Source: Welwitschia mirabilis
Lineage: Eukaryota; Gnetophyta; Gnetopsida; Welwitschiales
Length of the DNA: 64,000 bases
NCBI GenBank assembly: GCA_051453625.1
Contig: JBOZIK010000001.1
Location: 247,630,734 to 247,694,733 of the forward strand
Direction: 5' to 3'
Shown in pieces: positions 1 to 10,959 of the stretch. The position numbers and the translations under genes were made by a program. The notes beneath the pieces were generated by a model. That model was given only the letters and a program-made list of their open reading frames with translations. It was not told where the DNA came from and did not search any database. Positions within the stretch are counted from its first letter, which is position 1. Each line of letters begins with the position of its first letter.

Positions 1-684
1 ACATTTGACATATTTGAAGAAGAAATAACATGATCTACTTCTATACTATAATTTTCTTTTGCAAAATCTAATTTTGAAATAATAAAAGAAGAAAAATCTT
101 CTTCTTCAATTCAGGAAATTTGTGTACCTAGAATATGTGTACCTGGATTTAGCTTAAATTAAACAATCCTTATCTAATGTTTTCTTTGATCAGGTTTCTC
201 TCTCTTTGATATTTTATTTTTTTACCAGAATTTACCATGTTCTTGCACACTCAAACAATAAATAAAAAACTAAAATAAAAATAATGAACTCTTTTTCGTT
301 AGGTCATGGGAATGACAGGAAGGATAATGACCATAGTAAAAGAAAATTAAAACTCAAAAAAATTACCAAAAGTTAAAAAACTAGATTATCATCTAATCTA
401 TCATGGAGATGAGAGAGAAGACAATAATAACTTATTAAAATTATGAAATAGAAAAATTATGAAAATAGAAATTTATTTTAAAATTTTGGAACTGTCATGC
501 CTAATGTCATTGGGATGATGTAGAGTACAACAAGATCCCTAAAAACTATGGAAAACAAAACTTTACTAAAGTAAATCTATTCTACGTTATACTAAAAATA
601 CAACACTAATTTAAATAAATAACTTGAATAGAAGATTCAATGTACTTATTTGGTTACTAATAATTCTCTAGCTTCTTATGGCCT
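1..684 (-). mobile_element. Leader/internal region of a minus-strand Athila-like element (copy E)
   Basis: This is the start of the internal region of the element whose 5' LTR lies at 706-1900; the rest runs off the left edge of the window. It is non-coding as far as I can read. It carries two copies of the window's recurrent dyad motif (about 303-330 and 388-418). Near 115-160 it has two GTGTACCT-like direct repeats whose reverse complement resembles the leader of copy C around 59490-59520, in the same order after the priming site. A leader about 680 bases long with no ORF fits an Athila/Tat-type 5' UTR. Confidence 0.55.
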
Positions 685-702
685 TCCCCAACAACAGTAT
701 GA
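685..702 (-). other. Primer binding site, tRNA-Asp type (copy E)
   Basis: Read on the minus strand, this is a decayed copy of TGGCGCCGTTGCCGGGGA, the complement of the 3' end of plant tRNA-Asp used by Athila-type elements. On the plus strand the bases are TCCCCAACAACAGTATGA. Nearly all differences from the canonical site are transitions and sit mainly at CpG positions. It lies three bases from the LTR end, as expected. Confidence 0.6.
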
Positions 703-705
703 AAA

Positions 706-1900
706 TATTGCAATGCAAAAGTCCTTTAGATAAATCTGTAAATCAAATATCTTACAGAAAAACACATAATAGTATAAATGAGAGTTCACCTAAATGTCAT
801 AATCCTAGTGAAGACACTAGGCTCAGAGTTAGAGAGATGATTTCCAAAGGTACTTTTAATCTTCTTATCTGTAAATAACTAAAAGTAAATAATAAGTAAA
901 ATGCAATACAAAGTGAATGAAGATGAAATGAAAATGAAAGTAAAATAAATTCTATTGGATCCTAATCCTTCTATCACAAGGACTAGCTTCTCTATAATTT
1001 AGATTAATTAAAAAGAGTAAGTAACTTATTATTAATCAATGTGAATAATGAGATATACCAAATAGAAAATGGAATGCAATGTAGAATGAAAATGGAATAA
1101 CAATACCAATCTAAACTAATCAAATTAAAACTTGACAAAGGCTACCTTTATGATCTAAATAAATTACAAAATTATCACTTTAAACTATAATCAACTTAAA
1201 TCATAAGGAACATAAACAGAATTAGAATGAAAAAAGTAATTGTAGTAATTCAAAGAGTAATTGTATTAATTCAAAGAACTTTACATCGACTTATAAGAAA
1301 ATAGTAGCATTTTAATGAAAGAGAATCAATCTAAAACCAAGGGAACTCCTTTCTGTAGCTATTAGATGAACATCTTGTTCTTTAATTCTTCATCACAAGT
1401 ATATCAAGTACAAAGGATGATAATATAAATAAAGGTTTAAAAGGATATTTATAGTTTTAGATTAAGGTTTTAGAAGCTTAAACCTAGAAGTTGGAAAAGA
1501 AAACTTAATATCCCAATGGATCTCTTGACCCCATTACAAAGATAATTCTTTCAGATCATAAAAAAAAAGCTGTCATCCTAACTATCATGGAGATGAAAAA
1601 GGGGAAATCACTATTGTTGTCAACTTTGTAGCTTCTGTTCATGTTAGAAGTGCTATCATTGTACCTTTCATGGAGATAACATATGAGACAATAGGCTTCC
1701 TTATCTCCAAACTTGAATATAAGTAAGTCTTCTATATGGTGAATCCTTCTTTCAAGTATGTAATGTCAGTAAGCCTAAGTAACCTTCAAATATGATAATA
1801 ATTAAATGTTATAATGATCATCTTATCAGGTCTCACATTTATCAGTATTGCATCCAACCCTATATAATTGTCCTGCAAAATCACTCAAAATACATAATCA
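706..1900 (-). repeat. 5' LTR of copy E (Athila-like)
   Basis: This is a reverse-orientation homologue of the plus-strand LTRs at 8560-9786 and 57588-58923. Shared blocks include the stretch after the TATA box, the AAGTCCTTTAG end block near 718-730, and the CCTATATAATTGTCCTGCAAAA start block near 1858-1880. On the minus strand the LTR begins TGATTATG at 1900 and ends near 706 beside the priming site. Two dyad motifs (1571-1604 and about 1650-1685) lie upstream of the TATA box in the sense of the element. The length is about 1195 bases. Confidence 0.7.
1446..1453 (-). promoter_or_regulatory. LTR TATA box (copy E)
   Basis: TATAAATA on the minus strand. It occupies the same place as the TATAAATA boxes at 9040-9047 and 58179-58186 in the plus-strand LTRs. 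It would drive leftward transcription of copy E. Confidence 0.5.
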
Positions 1901-1949
1901 AATTCATACAAATTAGCATCACAAAAAAATTGCATTTGGTCTTGTAAAA

Positions 1950-2490
1950 TTCGATGTCATACTTCGAAGCCCCTTGAAGGCTGACATTGTAATCTAAAGC
2001 TTGATGTCACACTTGGATGCCCAATGTTACACTTGGATGCCTAATTCTACACTTGTTCTCTACTAGACCCAGACTCTACTACTACTTCTTAGAAATCACT
2101 TTTTCCACTCAACTATGCAAAAAGCCCAATGTTGCACTTGATGCTACGATGTTACACCTTGGTTCTCATCATCATGCTTGGGTCTCTAATGTTGCACTTT
2201 CTCTTTGTCAGGCCTATACTCTATTGTTACTTCTTAAAAATCACCTATTTCACTCAATAATGCAAAAACTTTAATGTTGCACTTGAGGGCCTAATGTCAC
2301 ACTTGGATGTCTGACATCACACTCATGCCCTAGACTCATTCATCACTTTTAGCACTACTTAAGATAATCTAGAATTTCTTTAAAATTTTTTATGTTATAC
2401 TTGAGTGCCCAACATCACAAATAATACACACAGGTGCTTAGTATCATGCTTGTATATCCAACATTGTACATGGATGTCCAACAATGCCTA
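1950..2490. repeat. Degenerate minisatellite, about 20-base unit
   Basis: Many imperfect copies of a unit close to AATGTYRCACTTGGATGCC occur here, for example at 2005-2045, 2130-2155, 2180-2200, 2272-2315 and 2445-2490. Spacing is irregular because of longer inserts. One of these is itself duplicated with an offset of 145 bases: the block near 2059-2145 recurs near 2204-2290, sharing ACTTCTTARAAATCAC and TTTCACTCAA. No coding function is supported. The short ORF at 2017-2274 is a by-product of the repeat. Confidence 0.65.
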
Positions 2491-2640
2491 GACCCCTTCA
2501 ATAGTTGAAATCCATGTTAGTAAAGTTTTATGATAATAGATAAAAACTGTCTTTCTAATTATTGTTTTAACAACTCAGTGGTTATAGGTACTTAGCTACT
2601 GTAATAATGCTATGAAAAGGAAATACCATTAGAAAGATGA
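2491..2640. other. Short unassigned spacer
   Basis: AT-rich sequence between the minisatellite and the first recognisable gag-like part of copy F. I see no priming site or LTR of copy F here, so that element looks truncated at its 5' end. Confidence 0.4.
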
Positions 2641-3640
2641 AAATGAACAGAAGGCAAATGTAGAATAAGAAAGGGAAGACATATGAGTTTAGAAGAACAT
2701 TGCACCAACTAATGCATCATGGAATACCAAGTAAATGGGTGAATAGAGAAAATAGAAAGCCAAATCGACCACATTTACTCTTAGAATGAACTATTGGCTA
2801 GTAGGACTAATAGCCTTCTCTTTCATCTAAAAGATAGACCTCTAGAACATCATCCCAAGGAACATTCCAATAGCTACTATTGACCTATAATATTTAAATG
2901 AGATTATTAAACATAGAGGCTAACATTCAAACTTTTCTATCAAATAGAGCCAATCATCCCAACAGTAAACAACATGAAGAAGAGGAGAGTGCAAAAATGA
3001 TACATCTAAGGACCTATGAAGGAAAACCTAGAATAGGTAAGAAAGCCATATCTTGAGTTCAGAAATTGAAAAATTACTTTAAACTTTAAAATATTCCTCT
3101 AAAAATATGCTAAATATATGCTACTGCTTTTCCTATAGGAAGCACATAGGAATAGTGATCCAGATATCAACAAAAACACTATCAAAGAATACCATGGGAT
3201 ACCTTCATTGAATAATTCAAAAGAAAATTCATCTTAGAAGACTTTATTAAAGATCAAATAGTGGAGTTCCAATTCCTACACTTAGAGAAACACCCACTAA
3301 ATAAACATTAAGCTAAATTGTAGTGCCTCATAAAGTACCATAAGAATTGTATAGAGAAGTAACTAGTTAATAGTTCTATTGATATCTTACCATTTAAACA
3401 TAGAAGCATATTATGAACATTGGAGATAAAATCCATAGAAGATTCTTATTACAAAACAAGACACTATCTCTAAGGATAAAAGAATAAATGAACAAAATAG
3501 AAATGCACCAAAGGGGATAGACATCCTCTAGCAAATACAGTACCAACAAGAGTGTCATACATAATAAACCTCACTTACCATGAGTGCCAAAAGAAAGATC
3601 ACATTGTTAAGAAATGTCCATTCGAAGCACAACCACTAAA
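2640..3640 (+). pseudogene. gag relic of element F with a zinc knuckle
   Basis: The clear landmark is a CCHC knuckle at 3576-3620, read as YHECQKKDHIVKKC. This fits the C-x2-C-x4-H-x4-C spacing with the first cysteine changed to tyrosine (TGC to TAC). The sequence before it is decayed, but its length (about 1 kb) suits a Ty3 gag. In an active element the protein would form the virus-like particle and bind the RNA. Confidence 0.65.
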
Positions 3641-3739
3641 TCTTTCTCATCACAGTTAGCCTTATGATTTTTAAAATCTTTCTATGCCATCCAAAAGGGT
3701 ATATAATGCTATTCAAATAGGTGTGATTTATAATTAATA

Positions 3740-4010
3740 TTCCATATTAGAATTACATGGTCATATTTCATCTTTTACTATTTCAATTCTAGTTGACAGT
3801 AGTGCCTTGTACAATTTCATTTTACCAACATTATTTTACCAACTAAATATAATTTCATTCAAAGAAAAGTAAATAACCATAGGAGTTGTAGGGGGTAGTG
3901 TTCTTACATAAGATGAAATTTCTGCCCTTATTAATTACACCATTTACAACTTACATTTTAGGGATAAATTTTATGTCTTCTAAATTAGGGAGTATCATGC
4001 CATTGTAAGA
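3740..4010 (+). pseudogene. Retroviral-type aspartic protease relic (element F)
   Basis: The translation near 3788-3815 reads ILVDSSALYNFI. It sits where the DSG-type active-site motif of Ty3 proteases is expected, with the glycine changed to serine (GGT to AGT). The active-site Asp codon is at 3795-3797. It lies about 170 bases after the zinc knuckle, which is the expected order. The enzyme would have cleaved the gag-pol polyprotein. Confidence 0.6.
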
Positions 4011-4389
4011 ATTCTTTTCTTAATTAGATATATTGTTTGAATCAATTTTTAAAGACTTTGCTCCTATGAACTTCATTTGGAGAATAAATGTTTAAATGAG
4101 AGGGGAGGAGTAAGAAGATATCTTTAACCTCACCCAAATAGATCACAAAAGCTATCAAAAGGAAACAAGTATTAATTGTCTTGTTGCAAGTAAAAAACCA
4201 TAAAGAAGATCCTTCTATACCAAAAGAACTACAAAATTCTTTAATGTACTTGAAGATTCAAAAACATACCACCCAAGAGAAAGGTATAACATGTAATTGA
4301 CTTAGTTCCTAAAGCATAGCTAATAGCATAAGCACATTATTGCTTCTTAGTAGTAGAACTAAGAGAACTGAAGTTACAAATCAAGTAGC

Positions 4390-4910
4390 TCTTATTGAAA
4401 AGAAAAATTTATCCTAGTGTATCATCATGAGGAGCATTAGTACTTTTGTTAAGAAAAAGAATGACATCTTACAACTTTGCATTAACTATAGACAGCTCAA
4501 CAAGATAACCATCAAGAATAGGTATCCCTTACCAAGGATCAATGATCTATTATATTAACTACAAGGAGCTAAATACTTCTCAAAGATCAATTTAAGCTAG
4601 CATCAGATTCACATCAAGGATGAAAAATATCTACAAAACTACTTTAAAACAAGATATAGATATTATAAGTTTGTAATAACAAATTTTGATTTGATAAATA
4701 CTCTAGTTACTATTATGAGTTTAATAAATGATATTTTCTAGTCTTATTTATATTAATTCGTGGTTGTATGTTTAGATGATATTTTAATATACCCCAAAAC
4801 TTAGGATGATCATATTACACACTTGAAAAAGGTTCTACAGATCATGTCTAAGCATAATTTTAAGGCCAAAGTAAGAAAATGCAAGTTCTTTTAGATGAAA
4901 ATTAGTTATT
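4390..4910 (+). pseudogene. Reverse transcriptase relic (element F)
   Basis: Recognisable RT blocks in order are [20 protein letters not shown] (about 4482-4541), LQGAKYFSKINL (about 4559-4594), and the catalytic block VVVCLDDILIY near 4753-4785, which keeps both catalytic aspartates. Stops interrupt between blocks. The DDILIY form is typical of chromovirus-type Ty3/Gypsy RT. This is one of the best-preserved domains in the window. Confidence 0.85.
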
Positions 4911-5099
4911 TGTGTCATATCATCTTATAAAGGAATCATAATAGATCTAGCCAAAGTATAAGTTATAAGGAAATGACCAAAACTAAAGGACGCCATGCAA
5001 GTTCGAAGTGTTTTAAGATTGATTGACTTCTATATGAAATTTATTTTAGGATTATCTCAACTTATATCACCATTAATAGATCTATTCAAATCAATAAAT

Positions 5100-5560
5100 A
5101 CATTCAATTTTAATAAAAAATGTAAGGAATCATTCTTGACATAGAAACTGCTACTTACAACAACACCTATTCTCAAAATCGTAAACATAAACAAATCATT
5201 TATAGTTATCATCGATACCTCTACCTAAGGAATAGGAACCACACTCAGCTAAGATGATTAGGTGATTACTTATGAATCATGGAAGTTAAATCAATATGAA
5301 ATGAACTATCTTGTTCATGATCTAAAATTGCTAGTCATAATACATGCCTTGAAGGTCTAGAGATATTGTCTTGTGGGGAGTGAATTCCTTTTCAAAACAA
5401 ATTATAAAATCTTGGAACACTTTAAAAAACAATCTATTTTAAACATGTGATATAGAAGATGAGGTAAGTTGCTTATAGAATAAAACTTCAAATTATAGTA
5501 TACCCCTAGGAAAGAGAACAAAGTGGTAAATGCTTTGAGCAGAATGTGATGCATATTAGC
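5100..5560 (+). pseudogene. RNase H relic (element F)
   Basis: The translation gives a DTSTXGIG block near 5214-5240, VITYESWKLNQYEMNY at about 5263-5310, VHDLKLLVIIHALKV near 5314-5358, and a closing block YTPRKENKVVNALSRM at about 5500-5548. These match, in order, the Ty3-type RNase H and its tether to integrase. It follows RT directly, as expected. Confidence 0.8.
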
Positions 5561-5689
5561 CACTAATGTTACCTCTAACTTATCTACCTTTTTCAAAAAA
5601 TCTTTAACTAATGATTAATCCTTCAAAGACATATATCAATAAGTTCAATAAGGAAAAGAAGTAGATACATATATTCTTTTACAAGATGA

Positions 5690-6770
5690 ATACCTCATGA
5701 AAGGATGGCACTCATGCATTCTAAAATATCTATGGAGAAGAAAGCTAATGTCTGAACTACATGAAGTTTTATATGAAGGACATCATAGATTCATCAGATA
5801 TTACCAACAATTACAAAAATACTACTCTTAGTTTAGAATAAGTAAATTTAAATAAATACACCATAATTACCCTATATGTTAGTATATGAAGATTGATCAA
5901 GTAAGACCTACTAGTATCCTTTAACTATTGGAAATACTGCAATGGAAATTAGAGGAAATATCTATGGATTTTATCCCCATTTTATCCATAACTAACAAAT
6001 AGCATGATGTAATTTTTATTTGTGTAGATAGGTTGACCAAAATGGCTTATGTCATTGTCATTGCTCCAATATAGATAAAGGATTAGCCCTTTTATTTGTA
6101 TAAGAAGTTTTGAAATTACATAGTGCACCATAGGTATAGTGTCTGACAGAGATCCAAAGTTCTTGTTTAAGTTATGATAAAGTTTCTCTCAATAGTTGGG
6201 CATTAAACTCAGCTTTAGTACCACATATTACCTTAGACATAAACTGCTAAGCTAAAAGAATGAATCATATACTAGAAGATATTCTAAGCTATTCTGTGTT
6301 AGGAAAGCCTAAACAATGAGAGAACTATGTACATTTGGTAGAGTTTGCTTATAACCAAACATTCTAGATTTCCATTTGGTGTTTACAATTTGCAGTGATG
6401 TATACACAAAACTATTCTATCCCTATCACATGATTAGATCCTTTATAGATATTAGAAAATACAAAACCTTCAAAATTAAAGATGATGAAAGAGGTAATCA
6501 GTAAAATAAAAAGATAAGTACAGGTGGTACAAGATCAGTACAATAAGTATTATAATAAAAAATGGTAGACCTAAATATTCCAAGCTGGTGAATAGGTATT
6601 ACTAAGAATCAATCTAGAAAGAAACTCCTTAAATATGGGGAAGTATAATAAGTTAGCACTATGGTTCCACCATTCATTTAATATTATTAAAAGAATAGGA
6701 GATCTAGCATATAAACCATAATATGAAGATAGAAATAAGGATTACAACTTGAACTGGTAACATGTTATGC
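5690..6770 (+). pseudogene. Integrase relic (element F)
   Basis: The N-terminal zinc-binding part reads LHEVLYEGHHRF near 5757-5793. The catalytic core shows EEISMDFI (first Asp, about 5954-5977), VDRLTKMAYVIVI near 6026-6064, SDRDPKFL (second Asp, about 6147-6170) and MNHILEDIL (third acidic residue, about 6260-6286). A later block reads SFNIIKRIGDLAYKP near 6678-6722, where the GPF-type C-terminal region is expected. Several frameshifts and stops are present. Confidence 0.8.
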
Positions 6771-7110
6771 TCAAATCCAACCTGACTTTCATTGTCTAAT
6801 AGGATAATGTCCTAAGTACCATATCTATGCAATTAAGAATAAAAATATAAAAAAGAAGTTCTCATCTAATAGATCCACTGTAACCAACAAACTTGGGAAA
6901 ATAAAGAATAAATTCAAGAGACTTTCCTATACTTTTTAATAAAGCTTGAAATACCATTTTGTTTTACATTATTAATGTATCTATTAATGAATGATATCTT
7001 CTCTTTTTTATTATGTTTTATAGACTACACAAAAAAAAAGTTAGAGGAGTATGGCTTCGAAAATAATGCAAGTAGAGGAGAGACCTTACTCAAGGATGAG
7101 CAAGATTCTT

Positions 7111-7123
7111 AAGGAAAAGAGAA
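7111..7123 (+). other. Polypurine tract of element F
   Basis: AAGGAAAAGAGAA, directly before the TGTAATG that opens the LTR at 7124. This is where plus-strand DNA synthesis of the element would start. Confidence 0.55.
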
Positions 7124-7817
7124 TGTAATGTTTCAAATTCATTAATTATGTAATAAAGTGTGTTTAGTGCTAAATAATCATAGTTACCAGAGGTGTGAAT
7201 GGATGTGATCCAAATATAAAAATATGTATTCTGTCATTATGTAATATAAGCCTACAACATTAGGTGGAGGTGGATAGACTGGATGGATGTAACTGATGAC
7301 AACCTTGGCTAATCCCCAAGGATTCCAAGAGGAGGACTCAGGTAATAGTTTACATATTTACCTTTGACCATTAGTACAGGGCTATTGGCTAATAATGAGG
7401 AATGTAATCTACTACTATTAATAATAAAACCTATATTATTTTAAAATTATTTATTATTATTTCTATTGATCTTAAAATGTTATATAATATTGTCTTTTTT
7501 ATGTGAAGTAATCTAGAATTAGTAAAATGTAACATTAAAAGAGTGATTTTTTTTCATTGTAACTTATGATCTATTATGTCTTATGATTAACTTTTGATAG
7601 TTTTTTACTTATTAGATATTTATAATCGTGTATTTTTATCATATTATATTTAATAATTTATTAAAATTTGATTTTGGCTTATTATTTTAGCTACACAGAA
7701 GGCTTTACTTGAATAACCATTATTTTTTTAATTATAAAATGACTTAAGTAATTTAATATCTTTTTAAATTATCTCTATACCTTATTAATTCATAAGTATT
7801 AAAAAGTAGATTTTACA
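7124..7817 (+). repeat. LTR: 3' LTR of F and apparent 5' LTR of the next element
   Basis: It starts TGTAATG after a purine tract and ends TTTACA directly before a tRNA-iMet priming site, about 694 bases. The first feature marks it as a 3' LTR and the second as a 5' LTR. I have no second copy in the window to confirm the ends, so they rest on these flanking signals. Confidence 0.6.
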
Positions 7818-7820
7818 TTT

Positions 7821-7832
7821 TGGTATTAGAGC
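7821..7832 (+). other. Primer binding site, tRNA-iMet type
   Basis: TGGTATTAGAGC differs from the common plant priming site TGGTATCAGAGC by one C-to-T change. It lies three bases after the LTR end. Confidence 0.75.
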
Positions 7833-8559
7833 ATTAGATAGAGGATGTTAATTTAATAAAAATGAGTATTGCATTTTGATATTCTAGTGTTGTTTAAAGT
7901 CTTTGGTAGAGAATATGGATCTTAAAGTGACTCCATAATTAAAGAATAACTCCATTAGACTTTGGAATACTATAAAGAAAAATTATATCACCCTTTAGAA
8001 AATTCTAAATAATTACCCCATTAGGCTTTGAGCCATTCTAAAAGAATGATTTAATGCAATTTTAGTGTTCTAAATAATGATCTCATTAGGCCCCAAAAAC
8101 GTTAATTATAAGCCTTAATTCATGCCTATAGATATCATACTTTACTTCATTTGAAATAAATATATCATTTAGCATATTATACAAAAGATATTGTAGTGCA
8201 AGCACTAAAATTTAGTAGTCTATTTCTAGTTCGATAAGGGCATAAAAAAAAAAGAACTTTCATTATAGAGAAATGTAAATAACAAATTAAAAAATAAATC
8301 TATTTTTTTATAAAGGAGAAAATAAAAATTCATCAGCCTTTACTTAAGAAGAAAATCATAATCATGAGAAAACATTCTAGAAGAAAGGAGAAGAATGAAC
8401 AAAAGAAGAAACAAGAGTTATAAAACATATGATTTATTTAACATAGAGTTGACTAAACATGCAAAATTATAAGATGCTATGATATATAATAAATGTACAG
8501 TAATACGATTAGCACTGACTATGCATCTTACTCTATTATGATGTCATTTTTTAAGAATT
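7833..8559 (+). mobile_element. Internal leader of a second Ty3-like element, cut short
   Basis: Sequence downstream of the iMet priming site. It contains a three-copy degenerate tandem repeat (7940-8100) and then AT-rich sequence with no readable gag, up to the Athila-like LTR at 8560. Confidence 0.4.
7940..8100. repeat. Three imperfect 64-66 base tandem units
   Basis: The anchor CATTAG recurs at 7953, 8019 and 8083. Similar flanks (CTCCATTAGACTTTGG, CCCCATTAGGCTTTGA, TCTCATTAGGCCCC) give spacings of 66 and 64 bases. The repeat lies in the leader after the priming site. Confidence 0.55.
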
Positions 8560-9786
8560 TGATGTTGTATGTAAGTGCTTTTGTAGGACATTCATATAGG
8601 TTTAGATGAAATTTTGATGATTATGGAGAATTGATAGGATGTTTACTAAAACATGCAATTCTTATATTTGAAGGAATCTCAGGCTTATTTAAATACTTCA
8701 TGCCCTAAAGATAAGATTAACTATGTTTAAGTCTGATTTCCCTTTGAGGTAGAAGATGGAGAGGCTTGTCATCCCCTTTTTCATCTCCATGACAGATAGA
8801 ACAATAGCATCATTGACATGGATATAATCTGTGAAGTTGACTATAGGGCATCAAGCTGATGAATCACCTTTTGCTGAGGGGTATCATCTCCATTGTTATC
8901 CCCATAACACTTAGGATGACACCTATTTTTGTATGAATGAAAAGACTTATCTTTGTAATGGGGTCATGTGAACCATATGCATTGCTAAGGTTTCTTCTCT
9001 AACTCTTAGGATTAAGCTTCTAGAAATTCAATGTAAAACTATAAATACCCTCCATTTTCTTTAGTTACATTTCCATATTTTGTACTAGACATTCTTGTGA
9101 TGTAAGGCTAAAGGACAAGAGGTCTATCCATTAGCTATAGAGAGAATATTACTTTGGTGTTGAGCGAAGTATCCTCCTAAGGTGCCGCTAATTTGTTGTA
9201 AGTAGATGTAAATTTGATAATTAATTAGATTACTCTTTTTACTCCTATTATGTAAATGTTTCTTATGGTTTAAGTTGATTGTGATTTAGTGATAGCTCCA
9301 TAGTTTATTTAGATCATAAGGAAAATGTTCGTTAAAGATGACTTTGTTAATCTAGATTTTGCATTGCACTCTATTTCACTCCATTTCTATATTTCCATTA
9401 TTCATATTTTTATTTGGTATATTTTATAGTTTATATTGGTTAGAAACAAGAGATAAACTCTTCCTAATTGATCTAAGTTTTAAGGACTAATCCTTATGAT
9501 AAAAGGATTGGAATCTATATAGAACTCATTGCACTTGCATTTTATCCATTGTACTTCACCATCTTCATCTTGCATTACATTGCATTATTCTTTATTTTCA
9601 TTTATTCAAATAGAAAAGACTAAAATTACTTTGTGAGATCAATTCTCTAACTTTTAGCATAGTGACTTCAATGGATTATGACATTTGAATTGATTCTTGT
9701 CTATACTAGTATGTGTTTTTTGCAAGTATTAGGATTTACAAGTTTTTCCTAAGGACTTAATGATTACATAGATTCAAAGTACAACA
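8560..9786 (+). repeat. Athila-like LTR, plus strand
   Basis: It matches the LTR at 57588-58923 along its whole length, from a TGATG start and the shared block AGGACATTYATATAGGTTTA to the ACAACA end. Two dyad motifs (8767-8796 and 8881-8920) lie 120-270 bases upstream of the TATA box. No tRNA-Asp priming site follows its 3' end, so it is either a 3' LTR, a solo LTR, or a 5' LTR with its leader deleted. Flanking five-base target duplications are not visible. Confidence 0.75.
9040..9047 (+). promoter_or_regulatory. LTR TATA box
   Basis: TATAAATA in the LTR at 8560-9786, in the same context (ACTATAAATACCCTCC) as the box at 58179 in copy C. Confidence 0.55.
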
Positions 9787-10959
9787 TGCTCTAAGACTTA
9801 TAATCAAATTGAAAAAAAAACATGATAAAAATCCATGAATCAAGGAATAGAAGCATATAAACATAAGAGAAGAGAGCATTTATTAGTTTTAAATGAAATC
9901 ATATTCCTTCACATTAGTATTCAATCTGAATGATTTCAAGATTTAGTGCCTTCTCCTCCTCTTGCACTACTCTATTCATGTGTACTTCATTACCCTTGTA
10001 ATGCCCTTTATATTGATGAAATGAAAGAAAAGGCAATGAAAAATAGAATTCAAGAGGATGTAGAAAGCTAAAAATGGATGTGTGTGATACTAAAAGATGA
10101 TATTAAAAAATGTAACAAACTTTTAAAGCTCATATAGAGAGAATATTAACATGGATGTAAAGATAAATAATAGAAATAAAACATAAATTCTCCATCTAAT
10201 ACTTGAGAATGAGTTGAATTCAACTTGAAAGCATTAAAATTGCATTAATTTAATAGGCTAATGTTATTGCTTAAGTCTGGGCATTTAGGGGATAAAGTTT
10301 TTATAGGTGTACTTGAGTAGCATATAGGCCAAGAAGTTTCCGTAACCATTACTTTTTCACATGTATCATATGTAATAATATTAAAAATTATCTAATGGAA
10401 TTATAACACAATTTTACTAATGTAGATGTTACTTTAACATCATACATGTTTGAAAAATAACTACCTTAACTTAAAAAAAATGAATTAGTACAATCTTATT
10501 TCTTATTACTAATATTGCATGATAAAATCAAGTTTGACAAAAAAAAAAAAAACTAGAAATGTATAAATTATAACTCTCAAAAACCAAATTTCTAGGTACT
10601 AATATCCTAAAAGGCTCTGTTATCCAATGTTTTGAATATAATGCTAAAATAAATAGAAATAATCACATAAGCAAGTGGACGAGATAATGAAAAAGTGAGT
10701 ATAAAACATCTATAGAGATAATAGGCTAAAGTAACTCCATAGGCTTCACATTTTCATTGTCAATCTAAATCTCTTAGTTATAATTATTACAAATAGAATT
10801 AAACTGAATCATCATGCATTACTTTACTCTTATTAAGTGTTTGAGGATCCTACTATCTAAAACTTCCAAGGATACTTCTAATTTTAGTATCATAATTTTT
10901 AAAACAATGAAGAATTATGACTATACATATCTTATTTTATCAAAAATTTAGACTTCATC
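9787..10959. other. Unassigned AT-rich region
   Basis: About 1.2 kb between the LTR at 8560-9786 and the first readable pol block of copy A. If that LTR belonged to copy A, gag and protease should lie here, but I cannot read either. It is too short for a full Athila gag-protease segment. No other feature is supported. Confidence 0.35.

Larger units (their letters stand above)
2640..7123 (+). mobile_element. Decayed Ty3/Gypsy element F, chromovirus/Tekay-like
   Basis: Reading through stops and frameshifts, the order is gag with a zinc knuckle, aspartic protease, reverse transcriptase, RNase H, integrase and a C-terminal tail, which is the Ty3/Gypsy order. A purine-rich tract and LTR follow at 7111-7817. 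No 5' LTR is visible. Every domain carries stops, many of them TAA or TAG where glutamine codons would be expected, so the element is dead and old. Confidence 0.85.
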
